DNA of 60,631 bases from an uncultured Eubacteriales bacterium (GTDB lineage: Bacteria; Bacillota; Clostridia; Oscillospirales; Acutalibacteraceae): the NCBI GenBank assembly GCA_900317025.1, contig ONFG01000015.1, positions 1 to 60,631 of the forward strand. The letters are read 5' to 3'. The position numbers and the translations under genes are program-made. Each line of letters starts with the position of its first letter. The stretch's first letter is position 1. A model generated the notes under the pieces. That model had not been told where the DNA came from. It saw nothing but the letters and a program-made list of their open reading frames with translations, and searched no databases. This document shows positions 25,744-34,487 of this stretch, in pieces.

Positions 25744-27729
25744 TCAGCTTACGTCGAGGTCGTCGATGTAATCGGCTCCATGCTGCACGATGTAGTCTTT
25801 TCTGCCGCTTAAATTATCGCCGAGGAGAATGTCGAAGATCTCGGCCGTTTTCTCGGCGTCGTCGGGCATTATCTTGATAAGGCGGCGTGTTTTCGGATTC
25901 ATCGTCGTGAGGTTCATCATGTCCGGCTCGTTCTCGCCGAGACCCTTTGAACGCTGAACGGTGAATTTCTCGCTGCCGATCTCCTTGATGAACTCGTCCT
26001 TCTCCTGCTCTGTGTACGCAAAATACACCTGCTGCTTTGAGGTTATCTCATAAAGCGGCGACTCCGCGATAAACACCTTGCCCTCCTTGATGAGCGTCGG
26101 GGTAAGGCGGTAGATCATCGTCAGAAGCAGCGTGCGGATCTGAAAGCCGTCAACGTCGGCATCGGTGCAGATGATGACCTTGTTCCAGCGCAGCATATCG
26201 AGATCGAAGAGCGACAGGTTTTTGTTCGACTTCGAGCTTACCTCAACGCCGCAGCCGAGAACCTTTAAAAGATCTGTTATGATCTCGCTTTTGAATATCT
26301 TGTCGTAGTCTGCTTTAAGGCAGTTGAGTATCTTTCCTCTGATGGGCATGATCGCCTGGAAGTCGGGGTCTCTCGCCTGCTTGCAGGCGCCGAGAGCCGA
26401 GTCACCCTCCACGATGAAAAGCTCACGAAGGGCTGTGTCCTTGCTGCGGCAGTCGACAAATTTTGCGACACGGCTCGTCATGTCCATGTTGCTGGAGAGC
26501 GTTTTCTTGATGTCGAGACGGGTCTTCTCAGCCTTTTCACGGCTGCGCTTATTTACGAGCACCTGACCGGCGATCTTGTCCGCATCGATTGGGTTCTCAA
26601 TGAAATACACCTCGAGCTGATGGCGCAGCACATCGACGAGAGCGTCCTGTATGCCCTTGTTGTTGATCGCCTTTTTCGTCTGGTTCTCGTAGGACGTGAC
26701 GCTCGAAAACGACGAGATCACGATGACGAGGCAGTCTTCAACATCGGTGAACTTGATCTTGCTTTCGCTCTTGTTGTACTTGCCGTTCTGCTTTAAATAC
26801 GAATCTATCTGATAAACAAAGGCGTTCTTTACAGCCGCCTCATGTACGCCGCCGTATTCGAGCCAGCTCGAATTGTGGTAATACTCCTTGACGTTTATCT
26901 TGTTTGAGAAGGCGAGGGCGATATTCATCTTCGCCTTGTACTCCGGCTTATCGTCACGGTCGCGCACCATGCGCTCCGCCTGCCACGACTGCACCGAGGT
27001 CATGCCATCTTCGCCGACAAGCTCCTTTACGTGGTCGGCGATACCGTTTTCATACAGAAACTCCGTCGTGTCGAAGCCCTTGCCGTTCTGCACGCGAAGG
27101 ATAAACTTTATGCCGGCGTTGACTATCGCCTGGCGGCGGATAGCGTCAATAAAATACTCCGTTGGGATACTGATATCGGTGAAAACCTCGAGGTCGGGGC
27201 GCCACTTTATCTTAGTTCCCGTGTCGCGCTTCTGATACGCTTCCTTTTTAAGCCCGCCGACGTTCTCGCCCTTTTCAAAGTGGAGAGAGTAGCGCAGACC
27301 GTCGCGCCTGATGTCGACATCCATATACTCCGAGGAATACTGCGTCGAGCAAAGGCCGAGTCCGTTTAAGCCCAGCGAATACTCGTAGTTCTCGCCCTCG
27401 CTGTTGTTGTACTTTCCGCCTGCGTAAAGCTCACAGAAAACAAGCTCCCAGTTAAATTTCTGCTCTCCCTTGTTGAAATCAACAGGGATACCTCTGCCGT
27501 GGTCCTCTACCTCGACCGACTTGTCGGAATAATACGTGACGGTAATCGAGCGGCCGTAGCCCTCTCTCGCCTCGTCGATGGAATTTGAGAGGATCTCGAA
27601 GAACGAGTGCTCGCAGCCCTCAAGCCCGTCCGAGCCGAAGATAACGGCGGGGCGCTTTCTGACTCTGTCGGCGCCCTTTAAGGCGACGATGCTTTCGTTG
27701 TCGTATTCAGGTGTTTTTTTCTTAGCCAT
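25744..27729 (-). CDS. parE: type IIA topoisomerase subunit B, ParE-like
   Basis: The 661-residue ATPase subunit. Its GHKL motifs are ILSNSIDEAREG, DHGRGIPVD and GLNGLGLCSTQYSS, and the Toprim motifs are IVEGDSALG and CTDADVDGFQI. Unlike most GyrB proteins it opens without the long Tyr-lined N-terminus and has atypical spacing, fitting the second, topo IV-type pair of Clostridia. It supplies ATP-driven strand capture for ParC. It lies between uvrB and parC with 25- and 16-nt gaps. Confidence 0.9.
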   Translation of the reverse strand: MAKKKTPEYDNESIVALKGADRVRKRPAVIFGSDGLEGCEHSFFEILSNSIDEAREGYGRSITVTYYSDKSVEVEDHGRGIPVDFNKGEQKFNWELVFCELYAGGKYNNSEGENYEYSLGLNGLGLCSTQYSSEYMDVDIRRDGLRYSLHFEKGENVGGLKKEAYQKRDTGTKIKWRPDLEVFTDISIPTEYFIDAIRRQAIVNAGIKFILRVQNGKGFDTTEFLYENGIADHVKELVGEDGMTSVQSWQAERMVRDRDDKPEYKAKMNIALAFSNKINVKEYYHNSSWLEYGGVHEAAVKNAFVYQIDSYLKQNGKYNKSESKIKFTDVEDCLVIVISSFSSVTSYENQTKKAINNKGIQDALVDVLRHQLEVYFIENPIDADKIAGQVLVNKRSREKAEKTRLDIKKTLSSNMDMTSRVAKFVDCRSKDTALRELFIVEGDSALGACKQARDPDFQAIMPIRGKILNCLKADYDKIFKSEIITDLLKVLGCGVEVSSKSNKNLSLFDLDMLRWNKVIICTDADVDGFQIRTLLLTMIYRLTPTLIKEGKVFIAESPLYEITSKQQVYFAYTEQEKDEFIKEIGSEKFTVQRSKGLGENEPDMMNLTTMNPKTRRLIKIMPDDAEKTAEIFDILLGDNLSGRKDYIVQHGADYIDDLDVS

Positions 27730-27754
27730 TTTCCCTTACCCTTTGCTTTATCTG

Positions 27755-29722
27755 TTACTTCTTTCCCCGAAGCTTGCTTATCTTATCACGCAGGAAAGCT
27801 GCGTGTTCAAACTCGAGAAGCCTTGCCGCCGCCTTCATCTCTTTTGTGAGCTGTTCTATCAGGCGCTGCTTCTCTTCGGGGGTGAGCTGCTTTTTATACT
27901 TCTTGTCGTCATTTTCGTGCGTCGAGATCTCGAGCACGTCGCTGACCTTCTTTATTATCGTTTTCGGGACTATGCCGTGTTCTTCGTTATATTTCATCTG
28001 GATCTCACGGCGGCGGGCGGTCTCGGTGAGCGCGCGCTCCATTGAGGGCGTAACGGTATCGGCATACATTATGACAGAGCCCTCGCTGTTTCGTGCGGCT
28101 CGGCCTATCGTCTGGATAAGGCTGCGCTCGGAGCGCAGGAAGCCCTCTTTGTCGGCGTCAAGAATCGCCACGAGCGCGACCTCCGGGATATCGAGGCCCT
28201 CACGCAGAAGGTTGATTCCAACGAGGACGTCAAAGTCGCCCAAACGAAGCCCTCTTATTATCTCCATTCGCTCGACGGTGTCGATGTCGTGGTGCATATA
28301 GCGCACCTTTATGCCCATCTCGTCGAGGTACGAGGTGAGGTCCTCCGCCATCTTCTTTGTGAGCGTCGTTACAAGCGTGCGGAAGCCCTTTTTGATGCGG
28401 TCGTTTATCTCGGAGATGAGGTCGTCGATCTGCCCCTCGGTCGGGCGCACCGATATCTCCGGGTCGAGAAGACCTGTCGGTCTGATGACCTGCTCCGCGG
28501 TAACGCCGCTTTTTTCAAGCTCGAGGTCGCCGGGCGTTGCCGAAACGAAAACCACCTGCTTGATCTTGCCGTAAAACTCGTCAAAGTTGAGCGGCCTGTT
28601 ATCGAACGCCGAGGGCAGGCGGAAGCCGTAATCGACGAGGTTCTGCTTTCTCGCATGATCGCCCGCGTACATTCCCCTCACCTGCGGCAGCGTAACGTGG
28701 GACTCGTCGACGAAGAGCAGGAAATCGTCGGGGAAATAGTCGAGCAGCGTATACGGCATACTTCCGGGCTTTCGACCGGAGAGGACGCGCGAATAGTTCT
28801 CGATGCCGGGGCAGAAGCCGATCTCGAGCAGCGACTCGATGTCGTAGCGTGTGCGCTGCTCTATGCGCTGCGCTTCGAGAAGCTTGCCCTCGCTGCGGAA
28901 GTACTCAAGGCGCTCCTCAAGCTCGCGCTCGATCTCCTTTACGGCGGCGTTCATCTTGTCCTTCGGGACGATGTAGTGCGAAGCCGGGTAGATCGCCGCA
29001 TGGCGCAATCGCGAGATGACGTCGCCGGTGAGCGGGTTCACCTCGCTGAGGGAGTCGATCTCGTCGCCGAAGAATTCGACTCTGATGATATTGTCGCCGC
29101 TCGCCGCCGGAAAGATCTCCACTACGTCGCCGCGCACGCGGAACTTATTTCTCGTGAAGTTGATATCGTTTCGCTCGTACTGAAGCTCGACAAGCTTTCT
29201 GAGCAGGTCGTCTCTCGATTTTTCCATGCCGGGGCGAAGCGAGATCACCATCGTGCGGTAGTCGATCGGGTTACCGAGACTGTAGATACACGAAACGCTC
29301 GCCACGATAATGACGTCGCGCCGCTCCGAGAGCGCGAGCGTTGCGCTGTGGCGGAGCTTGTCTATCTCGTCGTTTATCGAGGAATCCTTTTCTATATATG
29401 TGTCGGTCGCCGCGATATACGCCTCGGGCTGGTAGTAGTCGTAATACGAGACGAAGTACTCGACGGCGTTCTCGGGGAAAAACTCCTTGAACTCGCTGCA
29501 AAGCTGCGCCGCAAGCGTTTTATTGTGAGCAAGCACGAGCGTCGGACGGTTGAGCCTGGCGATAACGTTTGCCATCGTGAACGTCTTGCCCGAGCCGGTA
29601 ACGCCGAGGAGCGTCTGCTCCTTTTTGCCGCTCTCGATGCTCCTGACGATAGCGTCTATCGCCTGCGGCTGGTCGCCGGTCGGCTTGTATTCGGATTTGA
29701 GCTTAAAGCAACCGTCTGCCAT
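27755..29722 (-). CDS. uvrB: UvrABC excinuclease subunit B
   Basis: The 655-residue damage-verification helicase of nucleotide excision repair. Walker A is [14 protein letters not shown]; the beta-hairpin region is [26 protein letters not shown]; helicase motifs include LFVDESHV and QTIGRAARN. The C-terminal UVR motif (about 615-655) recruits UvrC. It is the first gene of an operon with parE and parC. Upstream is an unusual array of 13-bp direct repeats, and no LexA box was recognised. Confidence 0.97.
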   Translation of the reverse strand: MADGCFKLKSEYKPTGDQPQAIDAIVRSIESGKKEQTLLGVTGSGKTFTMANVIARLNRPTLVLAHNKTLAAQLCSEFKEFFPENAVEYFVSYYDYYQPEAYIAATDTYIEKDSSINDEIDKLRHSATLALSERRDVIIVASVSCIYSLGNPIDYRTMVISLRPGMEKSRDDLLRKLVELQYERNDINFTRNKFRVRGDVVEIFPAASGDNIIRVEFFGDEIDSLSEVNPLTGDVISRLRHAAIYPASHYIVPKDKMNAAVKEIERELEERLEYFRSEGKLLEAQRIEQRTRYDIESLLEIGFCPGIENYSRVLSGRKPGSMPYTLLDYFPDDFLLFVDESHVTLPQVRGMYAGDHARKQNLVDYGFRLPSAFDNRPLNFDEFYGKIKQVVFVSATPGDLELEKSGVTAEQVIRPTGLLDPEISVRPTEGQIDDLISEINDRIKKGFRTLVTTLTKKMAEDLTSYLDEMGIKVRYMHHDIDTVERMEIIRGLRLGDFDVLVGINLLREGLDIPEVALVAILDADKEGFLRSERSLIQTIGRAARNSEGSVIMYADTVTPSMERALTETARRREIQMKYNEEHGIVPKTIIKKVSDVLEISTHENDDKKYKKQLTPEEKQRLIEQLTKEMKAAARLLEFEHAAFLRDKISKLRGKK

Positions 29723-29732
29723 AGTAACACGT

Positions 29733-29797
29733 CCTTTTTTCAGTACGTTTTTTCAGTACATTTTTTCAGTACGTTTTTTCAGTACGTTTTTTCAGTA
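29733..29797. repeat. five tandem 13-bp repeats upstream of uvrB
   Basis: Five direct copies of (C)GTTTTTTCAGTA, the first and third with single-base changes (CC and CA at the start), begin 11 bp upstream of the uvrB start codon. A degenerate pair follows at about 29840-29875, sharing the flank GCACACGAAG seen at 29799-29808. Confidence 0.9.
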
Positions 29798-29893
29798 CGC
29801 ACACGAAGCCGTTTATCAATCAGCCTTTTGAGCCTGCGTCGATTTTCAGTGCGTTTTTTTAGTATGCACACGAAGTCATTATGCAAAAACAAA

Positions 29894-29915
29894 CCCCGCT
29901 GCTTTTACAGCGGGG
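29894..29915 (-). terminator. terminator after tRNA-Cys
   Basis: The stem CCCCGCTG/CAGCGGGG lies 9 nt after the tRNA-Cys 3' end, followed by TTTGTTTTTG on the minus strand. Confidence 0.85.
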
Positions 29916-29923
29916 CATTTCAG

Positions 29924-29995
29924 AGGCGCCACCCGGATTTGAACCGGGGAATCAAGGTTTTGCAGACCTTTGCCTTACCACTTGGCTATAGCGCC
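29924..29995 (-). tRNA. tRNA-Cys (GCA)
   Basis: The acceptor GGCGCTA pairs with TGGCGCC, the anticodon loop is CTGCAAA giving GCA, and the discriminator is U as is normal for tRNA-Cys. CCA is not encoded. Confidence 0.95.
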
Positions 29996-30006
29996 GGATA
30001 AATAAG

Positions 30007-30027
30007 CCGCAAAGAGGTACTTTGCGG
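30007..30027 (-). terminator. hairpin between tRNA-Leu and tRNA-Cys
   Basis: The perfect stem CCGCAAAG/CTTTGCGG with CTTATTT following on the minus strand. It may be partial termination or a processing signal between the two tRNAs. Confidence 0.6.
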
Positions 30028-30029
30028 CG

Positions 30030-30117
30030 TGGTGCAGGTAACAGGACTTGAACCTGCATGAAATTGCTTTCACATGGACCTGAACCATGCGCGTCTGCCA
30101 ATTCCGCCATACCTGCG
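30030..30117 (-). tRNA. tRNA-Leu (CAG)
   Basis: A class II tRNA with a long variable arm. Acceptor GCAGGTA pairs with TACCTGC, the anticodon loop TTCAGGT gives CAG, the discriminator is A and CCA is encoded. Confidence 0.95.
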
Positions 30118-30148
30118 TATTACTCGCAGCCTTTGCTGCGACTATGTT

Positions 30149-30177
30149 ATTATAACATACCCAAAAAAATTTGTCAA
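30149..30177 (-). promoter_or_regulatory. consensus promoter of the Leu-Cys tRNA unit
   Basis: On the minus strand a perfect TTGACA (30172-30177), 17 nt and a perfect TATAAT (30149-30154), 32 nt before tRNA-Leu. From 30178 to 30327 nothing else is recognised. Confidence 0.9.
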
Positions 30178-30327
30178 CAGTCAAAATGAATATTTTACCA
30201 TACGTTAAAGCCGATCCTTCCGAAGAAAACAAAAGCACGTATGCCTTGGCTGATAATTCTGCAATTTCCGGATCACGCCCCAGATCGAACTTTTTGCTGC
30301 GCTATATATGAATTATATGTAAACGAT

Positions 30328-30367
30328 TTGTTAAATATTCCCCTGACTTGTATATTTATATACAAGT
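30328..30367 (+). promoter_or_regulatory. prophage promoter with overlapping palindromic operator
   Basis: TTGTTA (30328-30333), 17 nt and TATATT (30351-30356) point into the prophage block. The -10 lies inside a perfect inverted repeat ACTTGTATA-TTTA-TATACAAGT (30346-30367), the layout of a repressor operator. Six T follow the palindrome, so a terminator role for transcripts entering from the left is the alternative. Confidence 0.6.
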
Positions 30368-30439
30368 TTTTTCCCGCTGGGGGGTATTAGTAGAGGAGCT
30401 TTTTTGAAAGCTTCCTCAAACCGAACAAGGAGGTACAAC

Positions 30440-30835
30440 GTGAGAAGAAGAAAGAAAGACCCCGAAAGCTGCGATGAAAAGTGCTTTAACTGCCGGGGGC
30501 GTTTCTCGTGCAGGAAACGTGCGCTCATCGGCTACGAAAGGCTTGCCTTCGGAAGCACCGCCGACGCCTTTGCGCTTCTGATGAGCGGCGGCGACGAAAC
30601 GCCCGACGTAAGCCGCCTCGATCTCTTCAATGTCGCCGAGATCAAACGCCCGAAGGACGGCGCTATGGAGATCAAGTTTTTTGACAGGCTCAAAGCACTT
30701 GAGCAGCTCGCAAATATCCCCGAGGAGAGTTCGGCGGTGACCGAGCTGTACAACGCGCTCTCAAGGTGTGCGCCGGCGGCAGGCTCCGGGGATCCGGGAG
30801 AAAGCGGCGGTGAAGACGATGCCGGCAGCAATTGA
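30440..30835 (+). CDS. putative terminase small subunit (XtmA-like)
   Basis: A 131-residue protein, first in the prophage block. It has a basic N-terminus with a Cys cluster (ESCDEKCFNCRGRFSCRKR) that could bind zinc, and a central DLFNVAEIKRPKDGAMEIKFFDRLKALEQL that resembles the C-terminal part of phage terminase small subunits and related DNA-binding proteins. The GTG at 30440 is the start, with AAGGAGG 5 nt upstream. It overlaps the terminase large subunit. The call is by position plus weak similarity. Confidence 0.55.
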   Translation: MRRRKKDPESCDEKCFNCRGRFSCRKRALIGYERLAFGSTADAFALLMSGGDETPDVSRLDLFNVAEIKRPKDGAMEIKFFDRLKALEQLANIPEESSAVTELYNALSRCAPAAGSGDPGESGGEDDAGSN

Positions 30836-32135
30836 GAGGTTTTCGGGAAAGCAGCTTCGTGTGCTTACGTGGTGGACAGACCAAAGCCCCGACAGCAAAA
30901 AGAGCGCCATCATCTGCGACGGCGCCGTCAGGAGCGGCAAAACGTACTCGATGAGCCTATCGTTTGTCTTGTGGGCGTTTTACCGCTTTAACGGCGCGTC
31001 GTTCGGGATATGCTCCAAGACGATACGCAGCGTCAGGCGCAACATCGTAACGCCGCTGACAGTGCAGATGAGGTCGCTCGGCTGCGAGTGCAGGGAGCGC
31101 GTCTCGGAAAACTATGTCGACATCTTCATGATGGGCCGGCGCAACAGATTCTACTACTTCGGCGGGAAGGACGAAGGCTCGGCTTCTCTTATCCAGGGCA
31201 TGACCCTTTCGGGAATATTGCTCGACGAGGTGGCGCTGATGCCGAGGTCGTTCGTTGAGCAGGCACTCGCGCGCTGCTCAGTCGAAGGCTCACGCTTCTG
31301 GTTCAACTGCAACCCCGACCACCCGCAGCATTGGTTCAGACAGGAATGGATCCTCGGCTCAAAGAGCAAGAACGCTCTGTATATCCACTTTAAAATGGAG
31401 GATAATCCGTCTTTGTCAGAGGAGATGCGAAAGCGGTATGAAACGCTCTACTCCGGGGCGTTTTACCGCAGGTTCGTCGAGGGGCGCTGGAGCGCCGCCG
31501 CGGGCGCGGTCTACCCGTTCATGGAAAGCGAAAAGGCCTTTTACGACGCGCCGAAGGGCGACGCCGAGCGCTACGTCATCTCGTGCGACTACGGCACCGT
31601 AAACCCGTCGTCGTTCGGGCTTTGGGGGCTTTACGGCGGGGTGTGGTACCGCGTTTCGGAGTACTACTACGACTCCCGGAAGGAGGGTATGCAGCGCACC
31701 GACGAGGAGCACTACGAGGGGCTGCGTTCGCTTGCCGCAGGGCGGGAGATCGAGCGAGTGATCGTCGATCCGTCGGCGGCCAGCTTCATTCAGACGATAC
31801 GCCGCCACGGCGAATTTGAGGTGGTCAGAGCCGACAACAGAGTCGTCGACGGCATACGCTCCGTTTCGTGCGCGCTTTCCGAAGGAAGGGTAAGGATCTG
31901 CCGCTGCTGCACCGCGACAAGGCGCGAATTTGCGCTCTACCGCTGGGACGAGAGCGGCGCAAAGGACTGCCCCGTCAAGGAGAACGACCACGCCATGGAC
32001 GACATTCGCTACTTCGTAACAAATGTCCTCTCCGACGGAGGCGACGGAGTTTTCGCAGTGGCGGCAGCAAGGGAGACACTGATTAAATCGAGTACACATA
32101 TCGCGCCGTCAGATTATTATAGTCAGATTGCATGA
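30819..32135 (+). CDS. phage terminase large subunit, PBSX family (XtmB-like)
   Basis: A 438-residue DNA-packaging motor. The ATPase motif DGAVRSGKTYS (about 34-44) is the Walker A of this family, and GILLDEVALMP near 130 is Walker B. The nuclease half includes SCDYGTVNPSSFGLW, VIVDPSAASF and NDHAMDDIRY with acidic metal ligands. All motifs are intact. The last 21 or so residues, ETLIKSSTHIAPSDYYSQIA, are encoded by the family-2 repeat that starts at 32070, so the native C-terminus has been replaced. A GTG at 30810 is an alternative start. Confidence 0.93.
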   Translation: MPAAIERFSGKQLRVLTWWTDQSPDSKKSAIICDGAVRSGKTYSMSLSFVLWAFYRFNGASFGICSKTIRSVRRNIVTPLTVQMRSLGCECRERVSENYVDIFMMGRRNRFYYFGGKDEGSASLIQGMTLSGILLDEVALMPRSFVEQALARCSVEGSRFWFNCNPDHPQHWFRQEWILGSKSKNALYIHFKMEDNPSLSEEMRKRYETLYSGAFYRRFVEGRWSAAAGAVYPFMESEKAFYDAPKGDAERYVISCDYGTVNPSSFGLWGLYGGVWYRVSEYYYDSRKEGMQRTDEEHYEGLRSLAAGREIERVIVDPSAASFIQTIRRHGEFEVVRADNRVVDGIRSVSCALSEGRVRICRCCTATRREFALYRWDESGAKDCPVKENDHAMDDIRYFVTNVLSDGGDGVFAVAAARETLIKSSTHIAPSDYYSQIA

Positions 32136-32343
32136 AACGACCGCAGTAATACTTACCGCAAGGAAGAAAAAATCAGATGTGCGGAGACAACTTTCGTCTG
32201 TAATAAAGTCGGGCGGAATTGTCAGCGGATACTATCCGCAGGAATACTGACGTATTTCAAGGGGGTTGAGTGCAAAATGACAAAAAATATGCAAGCGAGA
32301 TGGGTGCTCAGTCCGAAGGACGTGATTCATTCAGTGGCTCCCT
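32070..32343 (-). mobile_element. family-2 inverted-repeat element, long copy (MITE-like)
   Basis: A 274-bp element whose ends AGGGAGACACTGATTAAAT and TTCATTCAGTGGCTCCCT are inverted repeats. It carries no protein-coding frame of note. The outer arms match the short element at 18895-18955. Its inner hairpin GTCC-TTC-GGAC corresponds to GTTC-TAC-GAAC there, a paired change that keeps the stem. It fills the terminase-portal gap and overlaps the terminase 3' end. No clear target duplication was found. Confidence 0.85.
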
Positions 32344-32367
32344 AGGTAATAGCAAAGGAGTGATAAT

Positions 32368-33516
32368 TTGAAACTTTTTGACCGCAGGAAAAAGGACGGC
32401 GGCGCGCCGGTGGTGCAAACGGCTTCACGCGAGCTTTCGCGCCCGCAAGGCTTGCTCTCGGCGTTCTCTCCGGCAGGCGGCGACTACGAGCTTTACAGGT
32501 CGCTTCGCGAATCGGTGCCGGTCATCGACGCGGCGCTCGACAAGCTCGTCAGGCTCATCGGCAGCTTCACCGTAACATGTGAGGACGAACGGCTTGGCTG
32601 CGAGATCAACAGCTTTTTGCGCACAGTGCGATGCGGCGGGCAGTTCGGAGGCATACACGGCTTTTTGGCGGTGTACATGAACCAGCTTCTCACCTACGGC
32701 ACGGCGGTCGGCGAGATCGTGCTCTCCGGCAGCGGGCGGGAGATATACTCCCTCGTGAACGTTCCGCTCAAAAACGTCGCGCTCGTGCTCGCCGACAACA
32801 TGGTCGACACGCTCGTCTGCCGCCCCGGGTTTTCCGAAGGGCGCGAGCCGTTTCGCTACCAGCAGCTTCTTCTCGTTTCGGCGCTCAATCCGGAGCCGGG
32901 CGAGGTGTGCGGCGTTTCGGCGCTTCACGGGCTGCCGTTCGTCAGCGATATTCTTATGAAGATCTACAACACGATCGGCGTGAACTGGGACCGCCTCGGC
33001 AACGTCCGCTTTGCCGTAACGTACAAGCCCTCCGGCGACTCGGACAGGGCGATGAGCCGAAGCCGCGCTCAGCAGATAGCCGACGAATGGAGCAAGGCGA
33101 TGCGCGACAAGACGACCGTCAGCGACTTTGTATCGGTCGGCGACGTCTCGATAAAGGTGATCGGCGCTGACAACCAGATACTTGACAGTGAGGTGCCGGT
33201 GCGGCAGATGCTCGAGCAGATCGTGGCGAAGCTCTCCGTGCCGCCGTTTCTGCTCGGTCTTTCGTGGAGCACCACGGAGCGCATGAGCAGCCAGCAGGCA
33301 GACATACTCACGAGCGAGCTTGAATACTACAGGCGGATCCTCGACGGTGCTATCGACCGGATAGTCAAGGTCTGGCAGCAGCTCCACGGCTGCTCTTCGC
33401 CGTTTGAGATATGCTGGGACAACATCAACCTGCAGGACGAGCTTGACCTCGCCAAGGCACGCCTTTACAACGCCCAGGCGATGAAGCTCGAAGGCGAAAA
33501 AGGAGGAAAAATATGA
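32368..33516 (+). CDS. phage portal protein (XkdE-like)
   Basis: A 382-residue portal of the PBSX/SPP1-like class, the dodecameric ring at the capsid vertex through which DNA is packaged. Typical segments are VPVIDAALDKLVRLIGS near the start, NNTIG-like KIYNTIGVNWDRLGNVRFAV, and the C-terminal SVPPFLLGLSWSTTERMSSQQADILTSELEYYR. The start is TTG with AAGGAG 8 nt upstream. The stop overlaps the next start (ATGA). Confidence 0.93.
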   Translation: MKLFDRRKKDGGAPVVQTASRELSRPQGLLSAFSPAGGDYELYRSLRESVPVIDAALDKLVRLIGSFTVTCEDERLGCEINSFLRTVRCGGQFGGIHGFLAVYMNQLLTYGTAVGEIVLSGSGREIYSLVNVPLKNVALVLADNMVDTLVCRPGFSEGREPFRYQQLLLVSALNPEPGEVCGVSALHGLPFVSDILMKIYNTIGVNWDRLGNVRFAVTYKPSGDSDRAMSRSRAQQIADEWSKAMRDKTTVSDFVSVGDVSIKVIGADNQILDSEVPVRQMLEQIVAKLSVPPFLLGLSWSTTERMSSQQADILTSELEYYRRILDGAIDRIVKVWQQLHGCSSPFEICWDNINLQDELDLAKARLYNAQAMKLEGEKGGKI

Positions 33517-34463
33517 CAGAAAACGAAGCAATAACAACAGTCGGCGCAGACGAGCTGGAGCTTATAAACAGCTACTCGAGAAAGGCGCTGACAGCGGACG
33601 GCGTATACACCTTCTCGGTCGTGCTGTGCGACAACGACGTCGACCGCGACAACGAGCATTTCTCCGACGAGGCGCTTGAAAAGCTCGCGGAGCTTTACGT
33701 CGGCGTGACCGGGATCTACGATCACAACCCGTCGGCGAAGAACCAGGTCGCGAGGATCTACTCGGCGAAGGTCGAGAGCGTCCCCGGCAGACAGACGCAG
33801 TACGGAACACAGTACAGGCGCGTCGTCGCAAAGGCGTATATCCCGAGGTGCAGAAGCAGCGAGGAGCTTATAGATATGCTCGACAGCGGTATCAAGAAGG
33901 AGGTAAGCGTCGGGTGCGGCATCGCGAAATGCACCTGCTCCATCTGCGGAGAGGATATGCGCACACACGCCTGCGCTCACGAAAAGGGAAAGCTTTACGA
34001 CGGCAGGCTTTGCTGCGGCGTTCTCGACGAGCCGACCGACGCCTACGAGTGGTCGTTTATCGCGGTCCCGTCGCAGAGAAGCGCCGGCGTTATCAAGAGC
34101 TTTTTAAGCGAATATCGCGCGCCGGGAAAGAGCTTTGAAGACGGAGAAACTCTTTCAAAGAGCGACATCGACACGCTCAAGGATTACATCTCGTCGCTAA
34201 AGCAGCGCGCCGAGGAGGGCGAAAAATACAGATCGTCGCTTCGCCTCGAGACGGTCAAGGCGGGCATCACCGCCAAGGTCGGCATCGAAAGCTCGCTGCT
34301 CGAGACTATGGTAAGCGCGCTCTCGGTCGACGAGCTTTTAAGGCTCAAAAGCGGCTTTGAGAAGACGGCTGAAAGCCTTCTGCCGATCAGACCGCAGACG
34401 ATCTCGCCCTCGGAGCTTGGCGAAAGCCTCGCCCCCGACTCCCTCGGAGTATTCAGGATCTGA
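33513..34463 (+). CDS. prohead protease/scaffold protein (XkdF-like)
   Basis: A 316-residue protein. The N-terminal 190 residues resemble the XkdF-type capsid maturation protease (FSVVLCDNDVDRDNEHFSDEALEKLAELYVG, the GIYDHNPSAKNQVARIYSA block with a candidate catalytic His, and KKEVSVGCG). The rest is a helical, charged region typical of an internal scaffold. A Cys-rich insert, CTCSICGEDMRTHACAHEKGKLYDGRLCCG, looks like a zinc-binding loop. It should cleave itself and the capsid shell during maturation. Confidence 0.8.
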   Translation: MTENEAITTVGADELELINSYSRKALTADGVYTFSVVLCDNDVDRDNEHFSDEALEKLAELYVGVTGIYDHNPSAKNQVARIYSAKVESVPGRQTQYGTQYRRVVAKAYIPRCRSSEELIDMLDSGIKKEVSVGCGIAKCTCSICGEDMRTHACAHEKGKLYDGRLCCGVLDEPTDAYEWSFIAVPSQRSAGVIKSFLSEYRAPGKSFEDGETLSKSDIDTLKDYISSLKQRAEEGEKYRSSLRLETVKAGITAKVGIESSLLETMVSALSVDELLRLKSGFEKTAESLLPIRPQTISPSELGESLAPDSLGVFRI

Positions 34464-34487
34464 ACAAAAGAAAGGAAGTAAAAAAAT

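Noticed and set aside
29733-29797. possible CRISPR array
   Set aside because: The units are 13 bp, directly contiguous and without spacers, and no cas genes are present; this is a simple tandem repeat.
28289-30001. 570-residue open frame on the plus strand
   Set aside because: Antisense shadow of uvrB, the 13-bp repeats and tRNA-Cys. Highly charged Arg/Val/Leu composition is typical of reverse-strand frames in this GC-rich DNA.
30030-30117. tRNA-Leu as the attachment site of the prophage block
   Set aside because: The tRNA 3' end points away from the block, its sequence is intact, and no duplicate of its 3' part was found near the right end at 41394-41452.
32425-33537. 370-residue open frame on the minus strand
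   Set aside because: Exact antisense shadow of the portal gene; no ribosome site or recognisable domain.
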